Part shown: piece after piece, positions 51,700 through 63,734 of the stretch
How the letters are laid out: each line of letters opens with the position of its first letter
Numbering within the stretch: the stretch's first letter is position 1
Assembly: GCF_027409185.1 (NCBI RefSeq)
Contig: NC_084463.1
Location: 41,332,407-41,396,406, forward strand
Reading direction: 5' to 3'
From: Cynocephalus volans
Taxonomy: Eukaryota > Chordata > Mammalia > Dermoptera > Cynocephalidae
Length of the DNA stretch: 64,000 bases
Program-made: the position numbers and the translations under genes
The notes under the pieces: model-generated
Seen by the model: only the letters and a program-made list of their open reading frames with translations
Database searches by the model: none
Told to the model about the DNA's origin: nothing

Positions 51700-53930
51700 A
51701 CTAGGAAATAGGATGTTAAACAAAATATGAGAGAGAGGAAAAGAAGGTTAAGGAAATATTCCAAAATGTCAACAGCAGTTAGTGCTGGGTATAAAATTAT
51801 GGGTGACTTTGGTTTTCCTTCCTCTCTTTTGCTGAGTGTCCTGCAGGAAGCAGGTGCAGGACCCGGTGGCTACCAGTCGAGTGCCTGGCCCTGCCCTGCC
51901 ACTGAGTGCATGAGGTCCTGTCTGTGCTTGAACCCACGTGGTTCCTGCCTTTCCTTTTCAACCCTCCTGTTCAGGCCCCTCCCAGGGCACAGCCACAGCT
52001 AAGGGCCCCACTGCTGCCACCGTTGCTGATGCCATGGAGTTCAGTGGGGCGAAGGGTCTGGTGTGGCATGGAGGGGCACGGGGTACCTACTCCCTTTGGG
52101 TGTTACCCTCCACTGGAGGCACCAACACCTTCGAGTTTTCTAGAGAGATGGCTCTTTCCACTTTATGACACCTGCCTCAACAGATGTGCCAGGACTAGGA
52201 GCCACACCCAAGTGGTCCCTGTGCACTGGCAGCCCAGGATCTCTGGCCTGGGTATTTCTCTGCCCTGTGAGGTGGACATGGCTGTGCCCTTGTCTAGGGA
52301 CAGGCTGGGGCTGGACTGCTCACCTGTCAGGTTTCTAGAGAGCCATGCATGGCACAGTGCACAAGTGTTGTGGGTGACGTCGGCCAAATGGCACTATGGG
52401 CTGGAGCCATTAGAGCTGGTCCTGGAGGGGATGTCGGGGTGGACAGGTGCTTGAGCAGTGGAAGGAGCATGGCAGAGCTGCCTGATGCAGCAGGAGGGTT
52501 TCAACAGGGCTTTGGGGTGAACGAGAATGAGACTAGACAATATCCGAGGCCTGCAAGGCCCGAGGGCTTTCAAGTCGGGGCATATTTTCCCAGGCATCTG
52601 GGAGGCCACCCTGATGGGAACCTGCAGGCCACAAAGTGTGGAGCCAGGGGCTGTGCCAGGCACCCCTTAGTGTCTGTGTAGTGGAATTGGAACTTCCACT
52701 CTCTGGCAAAGTGTCACTGTTGGGCTGGATCGCAGACACCTCTGCCTCGTCCTGTGCAGGTCCTGAGTCAGGTAAGGGAAAGAAAAACCGAGCAGCTGCT
52801 GGCAAAGTGGACATGTTTTATTCTTCAGACACGAGCTCCACCGACCTGCAGTTCAGAGCCGCTGCCTTCCATACGAAGTATACAACAGCGGCAATGAGCC
52901 AAGGGGTGCCCGGGTTCATGTGCACTAACTCTACTCTTACATCACTTGTTTACAAAGGATGTACCTAGTCACACCCAGCCGGATATGAGGTGAGGGGACC
53001 TGACAAACCAACTCCACTTTCCTCACTGTCAGCTACCAGGAGCTCACTTCAGAGCAGTCTTCCATGAGGGACACCTACACATGTGCCACCACTCGGCTTG
53101 ACAAGGCCCTTGAGGTGATGGGGCCATTGTGGAGGCAGTGCCAATGGCTGTGACAGCAGTCTGAAGGGAGTGGGGGCTGTGTGGCCAGCACAGGTGGTCA
53201 GAGGGGTCCCCTTATGAAGTCACCTCCCTTGTTACACTTGCCTCAGGTCTGCCTGAGCTTGTCTGCGAAACGAGACACCAGCCCCACTGAACACTCTGCC
53301 ACACAAGGCCTGTCCTGTCTGGGCTGGTCAATGCTTTGTTCAGGAATGTTCCCTTAGGGTCTATGCTCACGGCAGAGTTGTGGACATAGGTGCTTGCTGA
53401 GAAGCTAAGTGCTGGCCCAAGGGTGACCACATCGATCTGTCATGTGGAAGGTGGGCCAGACCCACACCCACATGCTCCTTCTAGTTGTGGCCACACACCA
53501 TCTCCCCTTCACCTGCAAGTACTGAGTCTGGGCCACCAACTCTGCCCAACCAGTCACTTCCTAAGAAGCCTGAATGGCAGCTGGATGCTCCTTTGAACCC
53601 CAATGAACTGGGATTAGGGGACAAACTCCTGCCCAGGAGCCACATGCTCAGCCCATCCCTGCACCTCCTCACTGTTACACTGTGACCACGTTTCCCCCTT
53701 CATCATACTCTGTGGTTCAATGGGAGGGAGGCTCCTTGGTGGCCCCCAGCAGGAGTGTGTGACACCTGCAGAGTGATGAAGAATGTGGGAACCCGGGTGG
53801 CCAGCCATGAACTAGGCTCATCCCCCAAGTTCAGGAAGGGGCCGAGGGCAACAGAAGCTGGGGGTCCAGGTGCCCATGTCCAACCTCTGACTGCCCAGTG
53901 TTAGGACAAAAAGGCTGAGTTAAGACACAC
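51700..53930. other. G+C-rich intergenic stretch without recognised gene
   Basis: Higher G+C than most of the window, with many overlapping frames of 60-180 codons on both strands and no known domain or splice pattern. A 33-codon minus-strand frame (52,818-52,919) has one hydrophobic segment, PWLIAAVVYFVW, and its stop overlaps an aataaa. It may be chance. It lies just beyond the 3' end of the DIDO1-like gene. Confidence 0.4.
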
Positions 53931-53934
53931 GAGA

Positions 53935-54468
53935 AAAAACTCTTTGTAGATATTTATTCTACTTCAACTAACAGAACCTGACAGCCCAATATACAGTGAT
54001 AAAATACTCTGCAATATAAATACAACTTACAGAAATTTCTATCAACAAAACCTAAAGAAACTAACTTCATTTTTACTTTTGTATATTTAAATTAGAAGAA
54101 AAAAAACCTTCACAACATATTAAATATTGGAAATGACCCCTGCTTTAAGGTAATTTAACATAGCGACACTTGGTTTATAACACAAACACCCCAAATAGAC
54201 ATGTTCTCCATATTTCCTTAAAAATTTGTGCTATAAAGTGAAAATCTGTAGTGATGTGTAATGCAATAGACTCCAAAAGAACATATGAAATTCTCTAATT
54301 TTGCATCTGAAAAAGTTCATGAAAATATAAAAATTATCAACATGTATTTGTACAGTCAAATAAATTAGCCAGGTTTTCTCTTATTTCACACTTCAGAAGG
54401 ACTTGAAAAATACAACAGGCATATCCTGTACTTCACAGTGAAAAGTTTTCTATTTAGTTTGTAGTTTT
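53935..54468 (-). other. 3'UTR and poly(A) signal of the DIDO1-like gene
   Basis: A+T-rich trailer after the stop at 54,469-54,471. aataaa lies at + 53,953-53,958 (tttatt on +), which would put the cleavage site near 53,935, where sequence character changes to G+C-rich. Confidence 0.6.
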
Positions 54469-55148
54469 TTAACTAATAATCACTATTTTCCCTCGCTTGG
54501 CGAGCTGTGCATCCAAGGCTCTCTCCAGGTTCTGCTCTTCTTCAGGGCTGTGCGGCTGATCCTCCTCCTCTTCCTCTAGAGCCTGAGCCTTTGAGAACTG
54601 ACCGAACTGCTGAATAGTCGGATCTGGCCAAGGAGCTGCGGACACCCCGTCGTCTGCCGTGGTGTTGGAGTCCTGGTGGAAGGAAGGAAGAGCTCCGACA
54701 GACTCCTTGGCAGGGGGCTCAGATGATTTCTTCTTTCTGAAGAGAATTTGCAAGATGGATTCCAGCGGTGACACAACAGAGGAATTTGCTGTAGTGACTG
54801 CTGCTCGCTTAGTGGAGGCTGTGACAATCTGGGTAGCTTCTGGCTTGACGGATGACTGTATTTTTAACTCTGATGGTTCTGGAAGAGAGGGTGGAGGTGG
54901 AGGTGGAGGGGACCCTGTGGGTGCGGTGCCGACAGCGGTGCCTGCAGGGTACAGGGGACACTTGGAGGGCTTCTCCTCAGACCACGGGGCTGCAGTTATC
55001 TTGGGGTAGATGGAACCTTCCACTTCTTCCTGTTGAAGTCGGGGCCGTTTCTTCTCAATTTTGTCTAATTCTCCAGCACTTGAAGGACGTTTTATTTTAT
55101 GACAGATTACTAACCCAAGGATTATATTTGGACATGGTGACTCAAGAC
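54469..55148 (-). CDS. DIDO1-like, C-terminal proline-rich exon
   Basis: Acceptor tttttcag (55,149-55,156). Enters in phase 1 to complete the Gly codon begun in the previous exon, then reads LESPCPNIILGLVICHKIKR, the last strand of the SPOC domain, and KIEKKRPRLQQEE. A run of seven prolines (coded by ggtgga repeats on +, 54,890-54,910) and an acidic EEEEEDQPHSPEEEQ segment follow, ending in AKRGKIVIIS and a stop. In long DIDO1 isoforms a further exon is spliced on near this point. Here the bases after the likely boundary are gg, not gt. The frame is open for all 226 codons including the stop. Confidence 0.8.
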
Positions 55149-58100
55149 CTGAAAAACAAAATATTGTGTGAATTTTAGAATCTAAATCCAGTTTTCATCT
55201 TTCAGAGGTAAATTTTATTAAGGGCTTTCATGGAGAAATTATGTAGCAAAATAAAGCCAAGTGATTGATAAGCTAATTGCCAAAGACCAAATGGTTCCCA
55301 TCCCACGAAGTCACCACCAGTCCTACCGAGCCCTGATGGCGGCTGCTGAAAGGGAGGGATTAGCCCCCCAGCCACCAACTACAGAACCAAGGGCCCAATT
55401 CACGAATAAACTCACTCCATTTGTCAGAACTTGTTACATATTTTACAAAAAATTACACACAGTGCTAAAGCAATAGCATGGTGCAGGTGGCAGGAAGGGC
55501 ACTACAGCAATGACTAACGTTAACCTGCAGGAATCAAAAGTGCGTGTGGACCAGCATGTCTTTTAAACGAACGCATCTCAGATACGCTCTTATGGTGCCT
55601 CTTGTGACATATCCAGAAGGTAACAGCACTTTTTCTCGTTCACTTATGAGTTGCAACACAATGACCAATAGGATTATAATGATCAATAAAGCACAAAAAC
55701 CATTAGGTATATTCATTAGTTTCTGGTACCAGAATTACAATGAATGAAACAATAATGCTGACTGAAATAGCTAAAGTAGATGTTTGAGGCTTAGAAAAAA
55801 ATTCAATGAGCATTAATTTATCAAAAACTAGCTAATGTTTGAGTCTTTGTAAACACAGGGCTTGTGCTTAAGTAAAGCGCCGAGGCATTCAGCACACTGG
55901 TGGGGAAGGACAGTCACACGGAGACAGACTGGGAGCTTCAGGGCACAGCATCAGTTTACAGAATAGGTATTTGTTAAGAGACGGTTACTCCAAAGATCCT
56001 AAGTTGTGACAACTTACATCAGGAATGCTAACGTTCCCATAATGATCTCCCACCCCCACACTCACACTCCATCAAGAATTCCCAAAGGGGAACTAACTAA
56101 ACAGCCAAATCACAAACAGTAACTTACAGAAAAATCATTCACAAAGGACAGAATATTTGTTTCAATAGCATAAGGATACAATCAGTCAACCTGTATAAAT
56201 TCAATTTACAGATAACATTACATAATATACAGGAGGTAATCACACTTTTTTCTTACAATTTAAACCAGTGCTAAGATTGTCCTGTTCTTTTTGTGATTTA
56301 GAGATGATCACACATCACTTCACATGGTTGTTTTCATAGTTCTAAATATGTTTGCTGTGAGTCTTCCAAAATTCAGTACAGAATTGATTACCGACAGCTG
56401 AGCACACAAGTGCAGGTGGATGGCCTGCCCGCCACTTAGGAGGAGGACACCAGGTTGAGCTGGGGCAACCCGGCCTCCGCAGACTGACGCCGCTCTGTTC
56501 CCCTCCCTGCTTAAGGGTGTCCTAAGGCCTCCTGCTTCACAGGCTGCTGTGTAAGAGATTTGTGTTGAAGGCACCCCTGGGTGAGCTGTGATCACAACAT
56601 ATCCTAGTACCACGCCACCCTCCTCTCATGAGAACTTTCTGTCATAATGTCCTCTCCCTGCCCCATCTGGGAACAGCAGTGTGTCAGCAAAAGAAAAGGC
56701 AAAGGAGGGGATAGCATCTGGAGTCTGGCCACCACACTGAAGAGCACTGCCAAAATTTCCTGCTTGGCCAATGCGAAGAGCAACTTATCAAGTTAATTTC
56801 CTAATTAGCATTCATTATGGGTATTTTATCTTCAAATACTACTTCTTTCACCGTAATAGCTATTTACCGAATACTTTATAGCTAATTTAAACAGACAGTT
56901 TTGGGGTTTGGTCAATTGTTAAATCAGCTATCACGGCCTTGTGGACCAAGTACCTCTGCTAAAGATGGTCCCAGAGCTTCAGTACAGGTTTAACTGCTGA
57001 GCACATTCGGACCTACTGAGTCACAGCTGAAGTTCTGTCTGTGGGGCAGTTCTGTAAGCCAGGCTCTCTCCCTACAGAACTTGGTCTCAGGAGCAGAAGT
57101 AGGAGTGGGCTTGGCCGGGGTGGGGGTGGGGCACTGGACGGCAAGGACTGGGGGGTCTTTGCATGGGGGAGTCACCAGGGACTACCTCACTCAGGGAAAG
57201 GCTCAACTTCTAAAGGGCCAACATCAGGGCTCTTGCACAAATCAAGTTTCTTGCATGAATCAACTGCATGTGATTTGCCCAGGCAAGCCATTGTGTTAAA
57301 CTCAGGAAGACACGGTCCCGGGGCTCTGTAAAGTGCTTCACTCCAACTATCTTTTAATAGCCTAATATGCTTATTGATAAAAACAATTAGTATATCCCAG
57401 CCCTGGCAAGCTGGCTTTGACCTTTGTTGTCATATTCATCATAGGTGAGGTTACTCAATATTTATGTTTGTCTTGAAAACAGCAAGCTGTCTAGAGATTG
57501 GCATCTAATAAGCAGCTGGTTTTTAGATACCTTCAACTCTTGCCCATCTCATCTGCACACACTGGGAAATGATGTAGTGAAGCTCCATGGTTTTGAACAT
57601 CCCCAGCAATCTTCCCAAAGATTTTAAATTTAAATAGGCCTGTCCCAAAATGTGTACTCCTATCCTGAAATAGTCAAATCTTATCACTTGACTCACATAT
57701 TTATGTTATGTTATGGTTGCATGAATATTTGAAATATAACTAGCACCTTGGAAATAACTTATATTCATGGATGAAACAATAAAATTCACTTATCTATCTT
57801 GGACCTTAGAAGCAATGTTTACTGAGTTGAAGTGACTTGTCTCAAATTTAATGGCGCTCTACACTGTTGTCAGACAGGTGTGTCCAGCATGACAATACCA
57901 AACAAATGAGGGCAAAGGGCAACATGAGCACCCCCAACTGTGCCCCACATCTAGGGGAGGAGCGAGAGAGGCCCAGGTTTCCCGGGAGTAACTCTCTGGG
58001 CTCACCCCATTTTGACAGCTCCTGTGTCATGAGTATTTACCTGGAGAGTGGTGTGTGTCCCAAGAAAGCACAGAAGCAGAGGCCATGCCAGCTGCAGCAG

Positions 58101-58707
58101 GGAGGAGGCTGCCCCGTGGGAGGCCGGGCACCAGCTGGGCATAGGATGCTACTTACCCACCTCCCATGTGAGGGCTGCTGTGAGGTTTACAATTCATAAA
58201 GTGTGTGAAAATAAGCAAGTAGGTATGTGAGATATTGAAAGACCAGCTGCAGTTAAAATGTGCCATCTTCCACTTCCACAGAAGCGACACCCCCACCTGA
58301 TGCCCTCCAAAACACCAGCATGTACTGTGTATATGAAGACTTTTTAGCTCCATGTCTGTGTCCCTTGAGTTCATGGTGGAAGGTCTAGCCTCAGACTCAG
58401 TGGTTAAAATTAAGTCACATGTATGGGAAAAGAAACCAAGGACAAGGGGTACATACTGATACCAATCAATACCTCTATGGGCATTTAATTCCAGAAAGTT
58501 GGCACAAGCCAAGCCCATGCCAGGTGTTAAGAGTGGGCTCCAGTCGGTGCATGGGCCATGCTGGGGGTGATGGATTCCAGCCCCCAACACAAGCCCAGGA
58601 AGTGGAGGGGCCCATACAGGATCCCAACTCAGCAGGACTCCATGTCAGGGGAGAATATGTGTGGGTATCACATGCTCGTAATTGCCACCCAGAAAGTTGG
58701 TGCTTAC
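55149..58707 (-). other. Intron of the DIDO1-like gene
   Basis: 3.56 kb between the SPOC exon and the terminal exon, with a gtaagc donor (58,702-58,707). No conserved exon or clear mobile element is recognised inside. 57,080-57,170 is locally G-rich. Confidence 0.6.
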
Positions 58708-58903
58708 CTGGTCCCTCAAAGGGCAAGAGTGCAGATGGAATATGGTCCTTAGCACCCAGTGGGATGAGGTAGAGGTTCTTGATGTGCCTGGTCTTATTAG
58801 GTACAACACCAAAACGGCCACGACTGCTCAAGTAGGAGTAGAGAGAAATGTAGGCAACCTCTTCTTCCTCTGTCAGGGGGTGAAAGCGGATCAGAAAGAG
58901 CTC
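58708..58903 (-). CDS. DIDO1-like, SPOC domain exon
   Basis: 196 bp, with a ttgtag acceptor (58,904-58,909) and gtaagc donor. It reads ELFLIRFHPLTEEEEVAYIS, then YLSSRGRFGVVPNK and YLIPLGAKDHIPSALLPFEG. This is the central SPOC fold, which in DIDO1/PHF3 relatives contacts the phosphorylated polymerase II C-terminal domain. Several positions differ from DIDO1 as I remember it (for example VPNKT where DIDO1 has VANNN). The frame is intact and leaves in phase 1. Confidence 0.85.
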
Positions 58904-59803
58904 CTACAATGCAAACAGAGGACAGGGGAAGCCTTCACCTGTGGCTATGCGAGGAAAGCATCTGCTTTAAAATTTTTACCCACACCTCAAAGGTACAGCC
59001 TGAAATGGGAGATTTTAGCAATTGATTTTGACTTTCATAGCCTTATTGTCCAACATTTGAAACAATGAAATAATGAAGTAGTAAAAGAAACTCACAATCA
59101 AGCATCCTAATGCTTAACTCAAGTCTTGGTTTCAGCAGGACACCCTTTAAAATGACTTCTACTCACAGCCTCAATTTCAGAGAACTGTCCTGTGAGAGGC
59201 ACAGGCCATGTAAGGTGTAGGCTTAGCTGCGTCTGGAGCAACGTGTAAGCTTTCCCGCATGCACAGCGGCTGTGGGCACGGTGAGCAGCTGCACGATCTG
59301 CAGCCATTCCCTGTGTGTCTCCACATGGGAGGGTTAAACTAGGCACAGGGTCTAAACCCTTTTGGGAATCTGATGGAAAACTGTACATACAGACACACGC
59401 AGCTGTAGCTAAACCTCAGGGGTTCCCAGAAAATCAAAACCCATTCAAGAGCCCAGGCTCGGTGCCCTTTGCCAGATCACCTCCAAATTCCCATTGTACT
59501 CCTTCAATCATAAAAAAATAAACATAAAAATGAGGAAATAAAGTTTTCACATTTTTTTACTAAAATGTAATCATATATACATGATTACAATAAACAAGAA
59601 AAGAAATTTCTATCATTGTATTTCTCAAACACACCGCCACATAGGAATGGAACTATATAAACTTATTTTAACATTCACCTGAAAGTATCTAATAAGTTGC
59701 AGGCTGACATTTCAAGTGTTAACCATCAAAATGAAACGTTAAAAAAGATGTTTAAATAAGCTCTATGTTCCATTGTTGCAGAGACTATACTATAAGCGGA
59801 TAC

Positions 59804-59893
59804 CTTAGACACAGAAGACTTGAGTTCACCAACATAATCCCAAACCATCTTCGGTGCGATCCTCCCACTGATGTGAATTATGTTGGGCAAGTC
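59804..59893 (-). pseudogene. DIDO1-like SPOC exon with lost 3' splice site
   Basis: 90 bp (30 codons) reading DLPNIIHISGRIAPKMVWDY and VGELKSSVSK, followed by a gtatcc donor (59,798-59,803). The frame is open. The two bases before the exon are TG, not AG, after a pyrimidine tract of nine T (+ strand gtccaaaaaaaaagt). The exon is probably skipped. It is phase 0/0, so skipping keeps frame but removes an SPOC segment. Confidence 0.8.
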
Positions 59894-60155
59894 CAAAAAA
59901 AAAGTACTTTGAGTAAATCACCTGTGAAACTCTAGTGTTCAAAAAGAGACTAATGTAGTAACATGAAGGCACCAAACAACCCAAAATTCAAGAAAACAAC
60001 AATTCCAAGGAAAATGGTGATAACTGTATTAAATACTGACTGGTGAACTACCATCAAGGATTACGAGCTCCCAAACTCAAAGGTGGTATAATAACCTTCT
60101 GACAAACAGGATTGTTTAGAAACTGCTGCCCAACCTTTTTACGTTATCTTTTGTG

Positions 60156-60160
<5 letters not shown>

Positions 60161-60220
<60 letters not shown>
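60161..60220 (+). repeat. (CA)n microsatellite
   Basis: About 30 uninterrupted CA units in a DIDO1-like intron. Two shorter CA stretches lie at 60,590-60,615. Confidence 0.97.
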
Positions 60221-60226
<6 letters not shown>

Positions 60227-60629
60227 TTCAGTTATTACCAGGACAACTGACTTGCCACTCCTTCCTAAGGTCATAAATTCTAGTGCCATCTTTGTTAACT
60301 TTGAAAAATGAAAGACCTATCAGGGGGTTACACCTGCCACCCACACTATGCAGGTTACAGATGCCTGGCCATGCTGGTGGCTGGGCACACACGTGTGGTA
60401 AATGCCCTTGCTAAACAGATCACTGGGCTGCCCAACTGCTCAGTCAAATTTCGGCTCTGTGCAAACTGCATGACCTGCTGACCCACTGTGGCAACCATTA
60501 TCTTGCCTTTGGAGGTATTTAAGTGCCCAGGCAGCCAGCGTAAGAGTGTCACATGTCTGCCTGTAGTAGAGGAATTCCTGTGAAAGACACATACACACAA
60601 GCACACACACATACACTTTTGGTACTAAC

Positions 60630-60783
60630 CTCACTGAGATAATCAAAACACCCAGAGACAGGATATGCCTTAGTGAGAGATTTTGCTACACTTTTCATGT
60701 TAATAAATCCTTTCCAAACGGTGCTGAGTTCAGATAAAAAGCGGTTCGTATCTCCTTCTGCAGAGGAATGTGACCCTGAGACA
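60630..60783 (-). CDS. DIDO1-like, exon opening the SPOC domain
   Basis: 154 bp with a ttttacag acceptor (60,784-60,791) and gttagt donor (60,624-60,629). Reads SSAEGDTNRFLSELSTVWKG, FINMKSVAKSLTKAYPVSGC and FDYLSE. The WKGFINM and KAYPVSGCFDYLSE elements are the SPOC N-terminus. SVAKSLTKAYP differs from the SVAKFVTKAYP I recall. Enters in phase 2, leaves in phase 0. Confidence 0.85.
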
Positions 60784-61078
60784 CTGTAAAACAAAACCAT
60801 GAAAAATAAGGAAATCTCTCTGTGTACAATCAGAATTTCAAAAGAATGAAGAGCATGTGTTTAAAAGTAAAAGTAAATTCCTACAAGTTTTAGTAGCTTA
60901 CTTTTGCCAATTAAATGCTTTAATCATAATGATATAAATAGACATTTTGGTCAAAGAAAAAATAACCTGAATTGTATTTCTGAGTAAAATTCAGAGTTGA
61001 AATCACCAATTGTCTTTCCATTCATTAGTTTAAAAGAAAACTTCACTGGCTCTTTCAGACTATATCTGAAATACACAC

Positions 61079-61583
61079 CTGATATTCTGTGATGGAACTG
61101 ACAAGTGTCCTGGGTCAGGGGATGAGGACGGCTTAGCCAGTATGAACCTGGGCACCATCACAGAAGTCAAAGCAGGCATCGGTGTGTCTTGTTTGGTTTC
61201 TACCACGTGGGCACTGTCTGGCTGGGCTGCTATGGAGGCTGTGACTGTGCACGATCCACTTGGAGCAGTCCTGGAGTCCCAGCTGGACATGACGACAGTG
61301 GTGACAACCGCATTCCCAAGGCCTTCCAGTGGGGAGAGCTCAGGAATGACATCTCCTGGGGGCCCAGGGAAATACTTTCTCTCCAGGTCTGGATGAGAAG
61401 CACTTTCCAGGTCTGGCTCAGAAGCATTTCTGGGCAGAGTTCCTGGTATCCCTTCATCAGCTGAGTTAGGAACTGGATCAGAGGGAGAGTTGGTACACTT
61501 GGATTTTAAGTCTTCTTTCTTAGCAGAAGCTAACAATTTCTGTTTTTTCAGAGGTGGCTCATCTTCTGATGAGGAAATCTGAC
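61079..61583 (-). CDS. DIDO1-like, Ser/Pro-rich linker exon
   Basis: 505 bp, acceptor acctcag (61,584-61,590), donor gtgtgt (61,073-61,078). Begins QISSSEDEPPLKKQKLLASA (a basic cluster after an acidic one) and contains KYFPGPPGDVIPELSPLEGL, PMPALTSVMVPRFILAKPSS and SPDPGHLSVPSQN. This linker is characteristic of DIDO1 rather than PHF3 or SPOCD1, and is the main reason for the assignment. The frame is fully open. Confidence 0.88.
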
Positions 61584-61826
61584 CTGAGGTAGATGAGGAA
61601 AGACATGGTGAGAAATCTGACACATCCAAGACCACAGCGTGCTCACGAGCAGGTAATTGCTTACGAGAATCCAAAAGCAACAATGCAAAGAGAGGAGCTA
61701 ACTTCATGAACTCCAGAAATCCATTCTACCCCCCCCCCCTTTTTTTTTTTGGTTTAAACTCACCTTTACAAGGATTAGTGATTTTAAACAAAATCCAGTT
61801 TAACATTATCCCAAAATTATGCTCAC

Positions 61827-61962
61827 CTGTACAGATTTTACAATTTAGATTAAAAAGATGCGCCTCATGGTGGCTTGTTGTGTCTTTCAACAAACTGCTA
61901 CGAATGTCCAGAAGGTGCTGGGGGCTTTTTTCAGGGACAGCTTGTACTGATTCTTGCTGTTC
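61827..61962 (-). CDS. DIDO1-like, exon with the NCKICTG motif
   Basis: 136 bp, acceptor ctctgag (61,963-61,969), donor gtgagc (61,821-61,826). Reads EQQESVQAVPEKSPQHLLDI then SSLLKDTTSHHEAHLFNLNC and KICTG. The HLFxLNCKICTG element is shared by DIDO1 and PHF3. Frame open, leaves in phase 1. Confidence 0.85.
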
Positions 61963-62226
61963 CTCAGAGAAAACAAATAGGTAGGTCATTTATTTTCCAA
62001 TGCCACTTCCAAATTAACAGCACACATGAAAAAAGGTGGATGTGATGAAGAACCATCAGAAGAAAATAAAAGATCACTGGATACAAGTCCTTGAGAAGTA
62101 ATGAAATTATATATATTTGTTATAAGCTCAGTGTCCTGCCCAATAATTTAAGACACCTAAAAACATTTTGAATGGAGAAATTTTACTCTATCTTTTCTGA
62201 ACCCTGATAATACCAAATGCTCACAC

Positions 62227-62331
62227 CTAAGTCTGACACGGGTGTATAATCTTTTATATTGGGAATGGTTTCCTGTTTTTAATGTCAGTCTTTTTGCTTT
62301 CATGGCACAATTTACTTCTGGATTCTATCAC
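62227..62331 (-). pseudogene. DIDO1-like exon with internal frameshift and stop
   Basis: 105 bp, the length expected from the family, with an attttag acceptor (62,332-62,338) and gtgtga donor (62,221-62,226). It begins VIESRSKLCHESKKT in the correct frame, then runs into KPFPI and TAA. A second register in the same exon reads QETIPNIKDYTPVSD, which is the expected continuation. About two bases seem to be gained near the middle and lost near the donor. The exon is phase 0/0, so skipping it restores the downstream frame. Confidence 0.8.
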
Positions 62332-62474
62332 CTAAAATAAAAAAGACAAAAATCAAGCCCTCCACCTTGTTTTCCAGGAGGAAAGAACATCACTCCTGCA
62401 AACAGTGTATTATTTGACTTCTGGTAAAGTTAAGTCTCTGGTATCTGAAGCAGCCATTCTAAGTCAGTACTCAC

Positions 62475-62591
62475 AGATGTCATCAGTTTCTCTTTCCCCC
62501 GGGAAATTTCCTTAGATCCAAGTTCTTCTGGCTTCATTCTCACAAGTTTTGCCAAAGAGATTTCTCCACGCAAAACACGACGGAAGAGTCC
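62475..62591 (-). CDS. DIDO1-like, second half of the TFIIS-like domain
   Basis: 117 bp (39 codons), acceptor tttatag (62,592-62,598), donor gtgagt (62,469-62,474). Reads GLFRRVLRGEISLAKLVRMK and PEELGSKEISRGKEKLMTS. This matches the C-terminal helices of the TFIIS-like central domain used by DIDO1/PHF3 to contact polymerase II. The family's STWKERP near the end has become SRGKEKL. Phase 0/0. Confidence 0.88.
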
Positions 62592-63734
62592 CTATAAAGA
62601 AACATCATTCATTCATTCATCCTAACAATATCTGTGTGTGTTAATGTGGAGGCTACGGAAACAACAAAGCAGCACAAGAAGCTCTGCCTGGAGGTTCAAG
62701 GACCACTGGACATAAACCAAAGCTTTCAATGGAGGGCTGCACTGCACAGAGCCCTGCAGAGGCGCGACCTCACCTGCCTCCCCAAACAGTCCCTTGAGAG
62801 CACGCACCAGGCCGCCCAGCTGAGAGCAAATGGAGGCACAGAAAACATGGGTTTCAAAGTCAAGCAAGGCCCATGTTGCACTGATTCTTCTTTAAAAAAC
62901 AAAAAGTCACCTCTGCAGGAAAAACAAAAGCATGTACACAATTTGGAATACAGGTCAGTAAGATACAGTTTTAGGAATACAGACAGGATGAAATGACTTG
63001 TGCTGGGGGGCTTTTAACCACGATGAGATACAGAGTATCTGACCCTGGTTCTACTGCACAGCTAAGAGCTCAGAGAGTGACACAGAGGACCAGAAGACTG
63101 TGAGCCCTGGAGGCAGGAGGCAAGAGACTGTACCAGACATGCAGCTCAGCCTTCTCAGATTTCATTTCCATTTTCATTGCAGGAGAACAGCCCCCACTCC
63201 ACGGCTGCTATGAGGACTGAGCTGCCCTGCAGCACCTGTCCAAATGGTGAGAACTGGAGGGGCTGTTCCTTATTATTACTGTGAAGTAGCCCAAATTGTT
63301 GGGCTCACTCAAGTGAGGAGAGAAAAGAAAATAAGGCAGAAAAGGCTGTCTGTAGCCAGAATATGGTCACACCCATATTCTAGGTTAAAGAATCTGTACT
63401 TTACTTTAGAGCAAATGAAGGGATGGACATGTAATTTGGCACTGCAATGTTTAGAAGAGGCTAATCTGGTGAAATAAAAGATGAACTTCAGCCAGTGAGA
63501 TCCCTGATAAGAGTCCACTTAAGGTAGGGAACAGAAAGATCCGCAAGTAACACCAAGTACATGGGGCCATACAGAAGTGTCACAGAGGATAAAAATACTT
63601 TCTAACTTTCATGGAAAGAATATAAATGTTGCAAATGCTGTTTGATGTATTACTGTGAAACTCAGCGAATAGAAAACACACACCAAGTTTCCTTCTGCGT
63701 CAGGAATACTGCAGTACACAGAGACCACACACAC

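Noticed and set aside
51906-52454. 182-codon plus-strand frame in the G+C-rich block
   Set aside because: No family resemblance, many competing frames on both strands, no splice sites or promoter linked to it.
58153-59068. Long frames of 117-145 codons on both strands around the SPOC exon
   Set aside because: Shadows extending into introns on either side of 58,708-58,903. Splice sites define the real exon.
61060-61707. Reading 61,584-61,707 as extra N-terminal coding sequence of the DIDO1-like linker exon
   Set aside because: The frame is open upstream, but an acceptor at 61,584-61,590 and the correct phase with the previous exon show that coding starts at 61,583.
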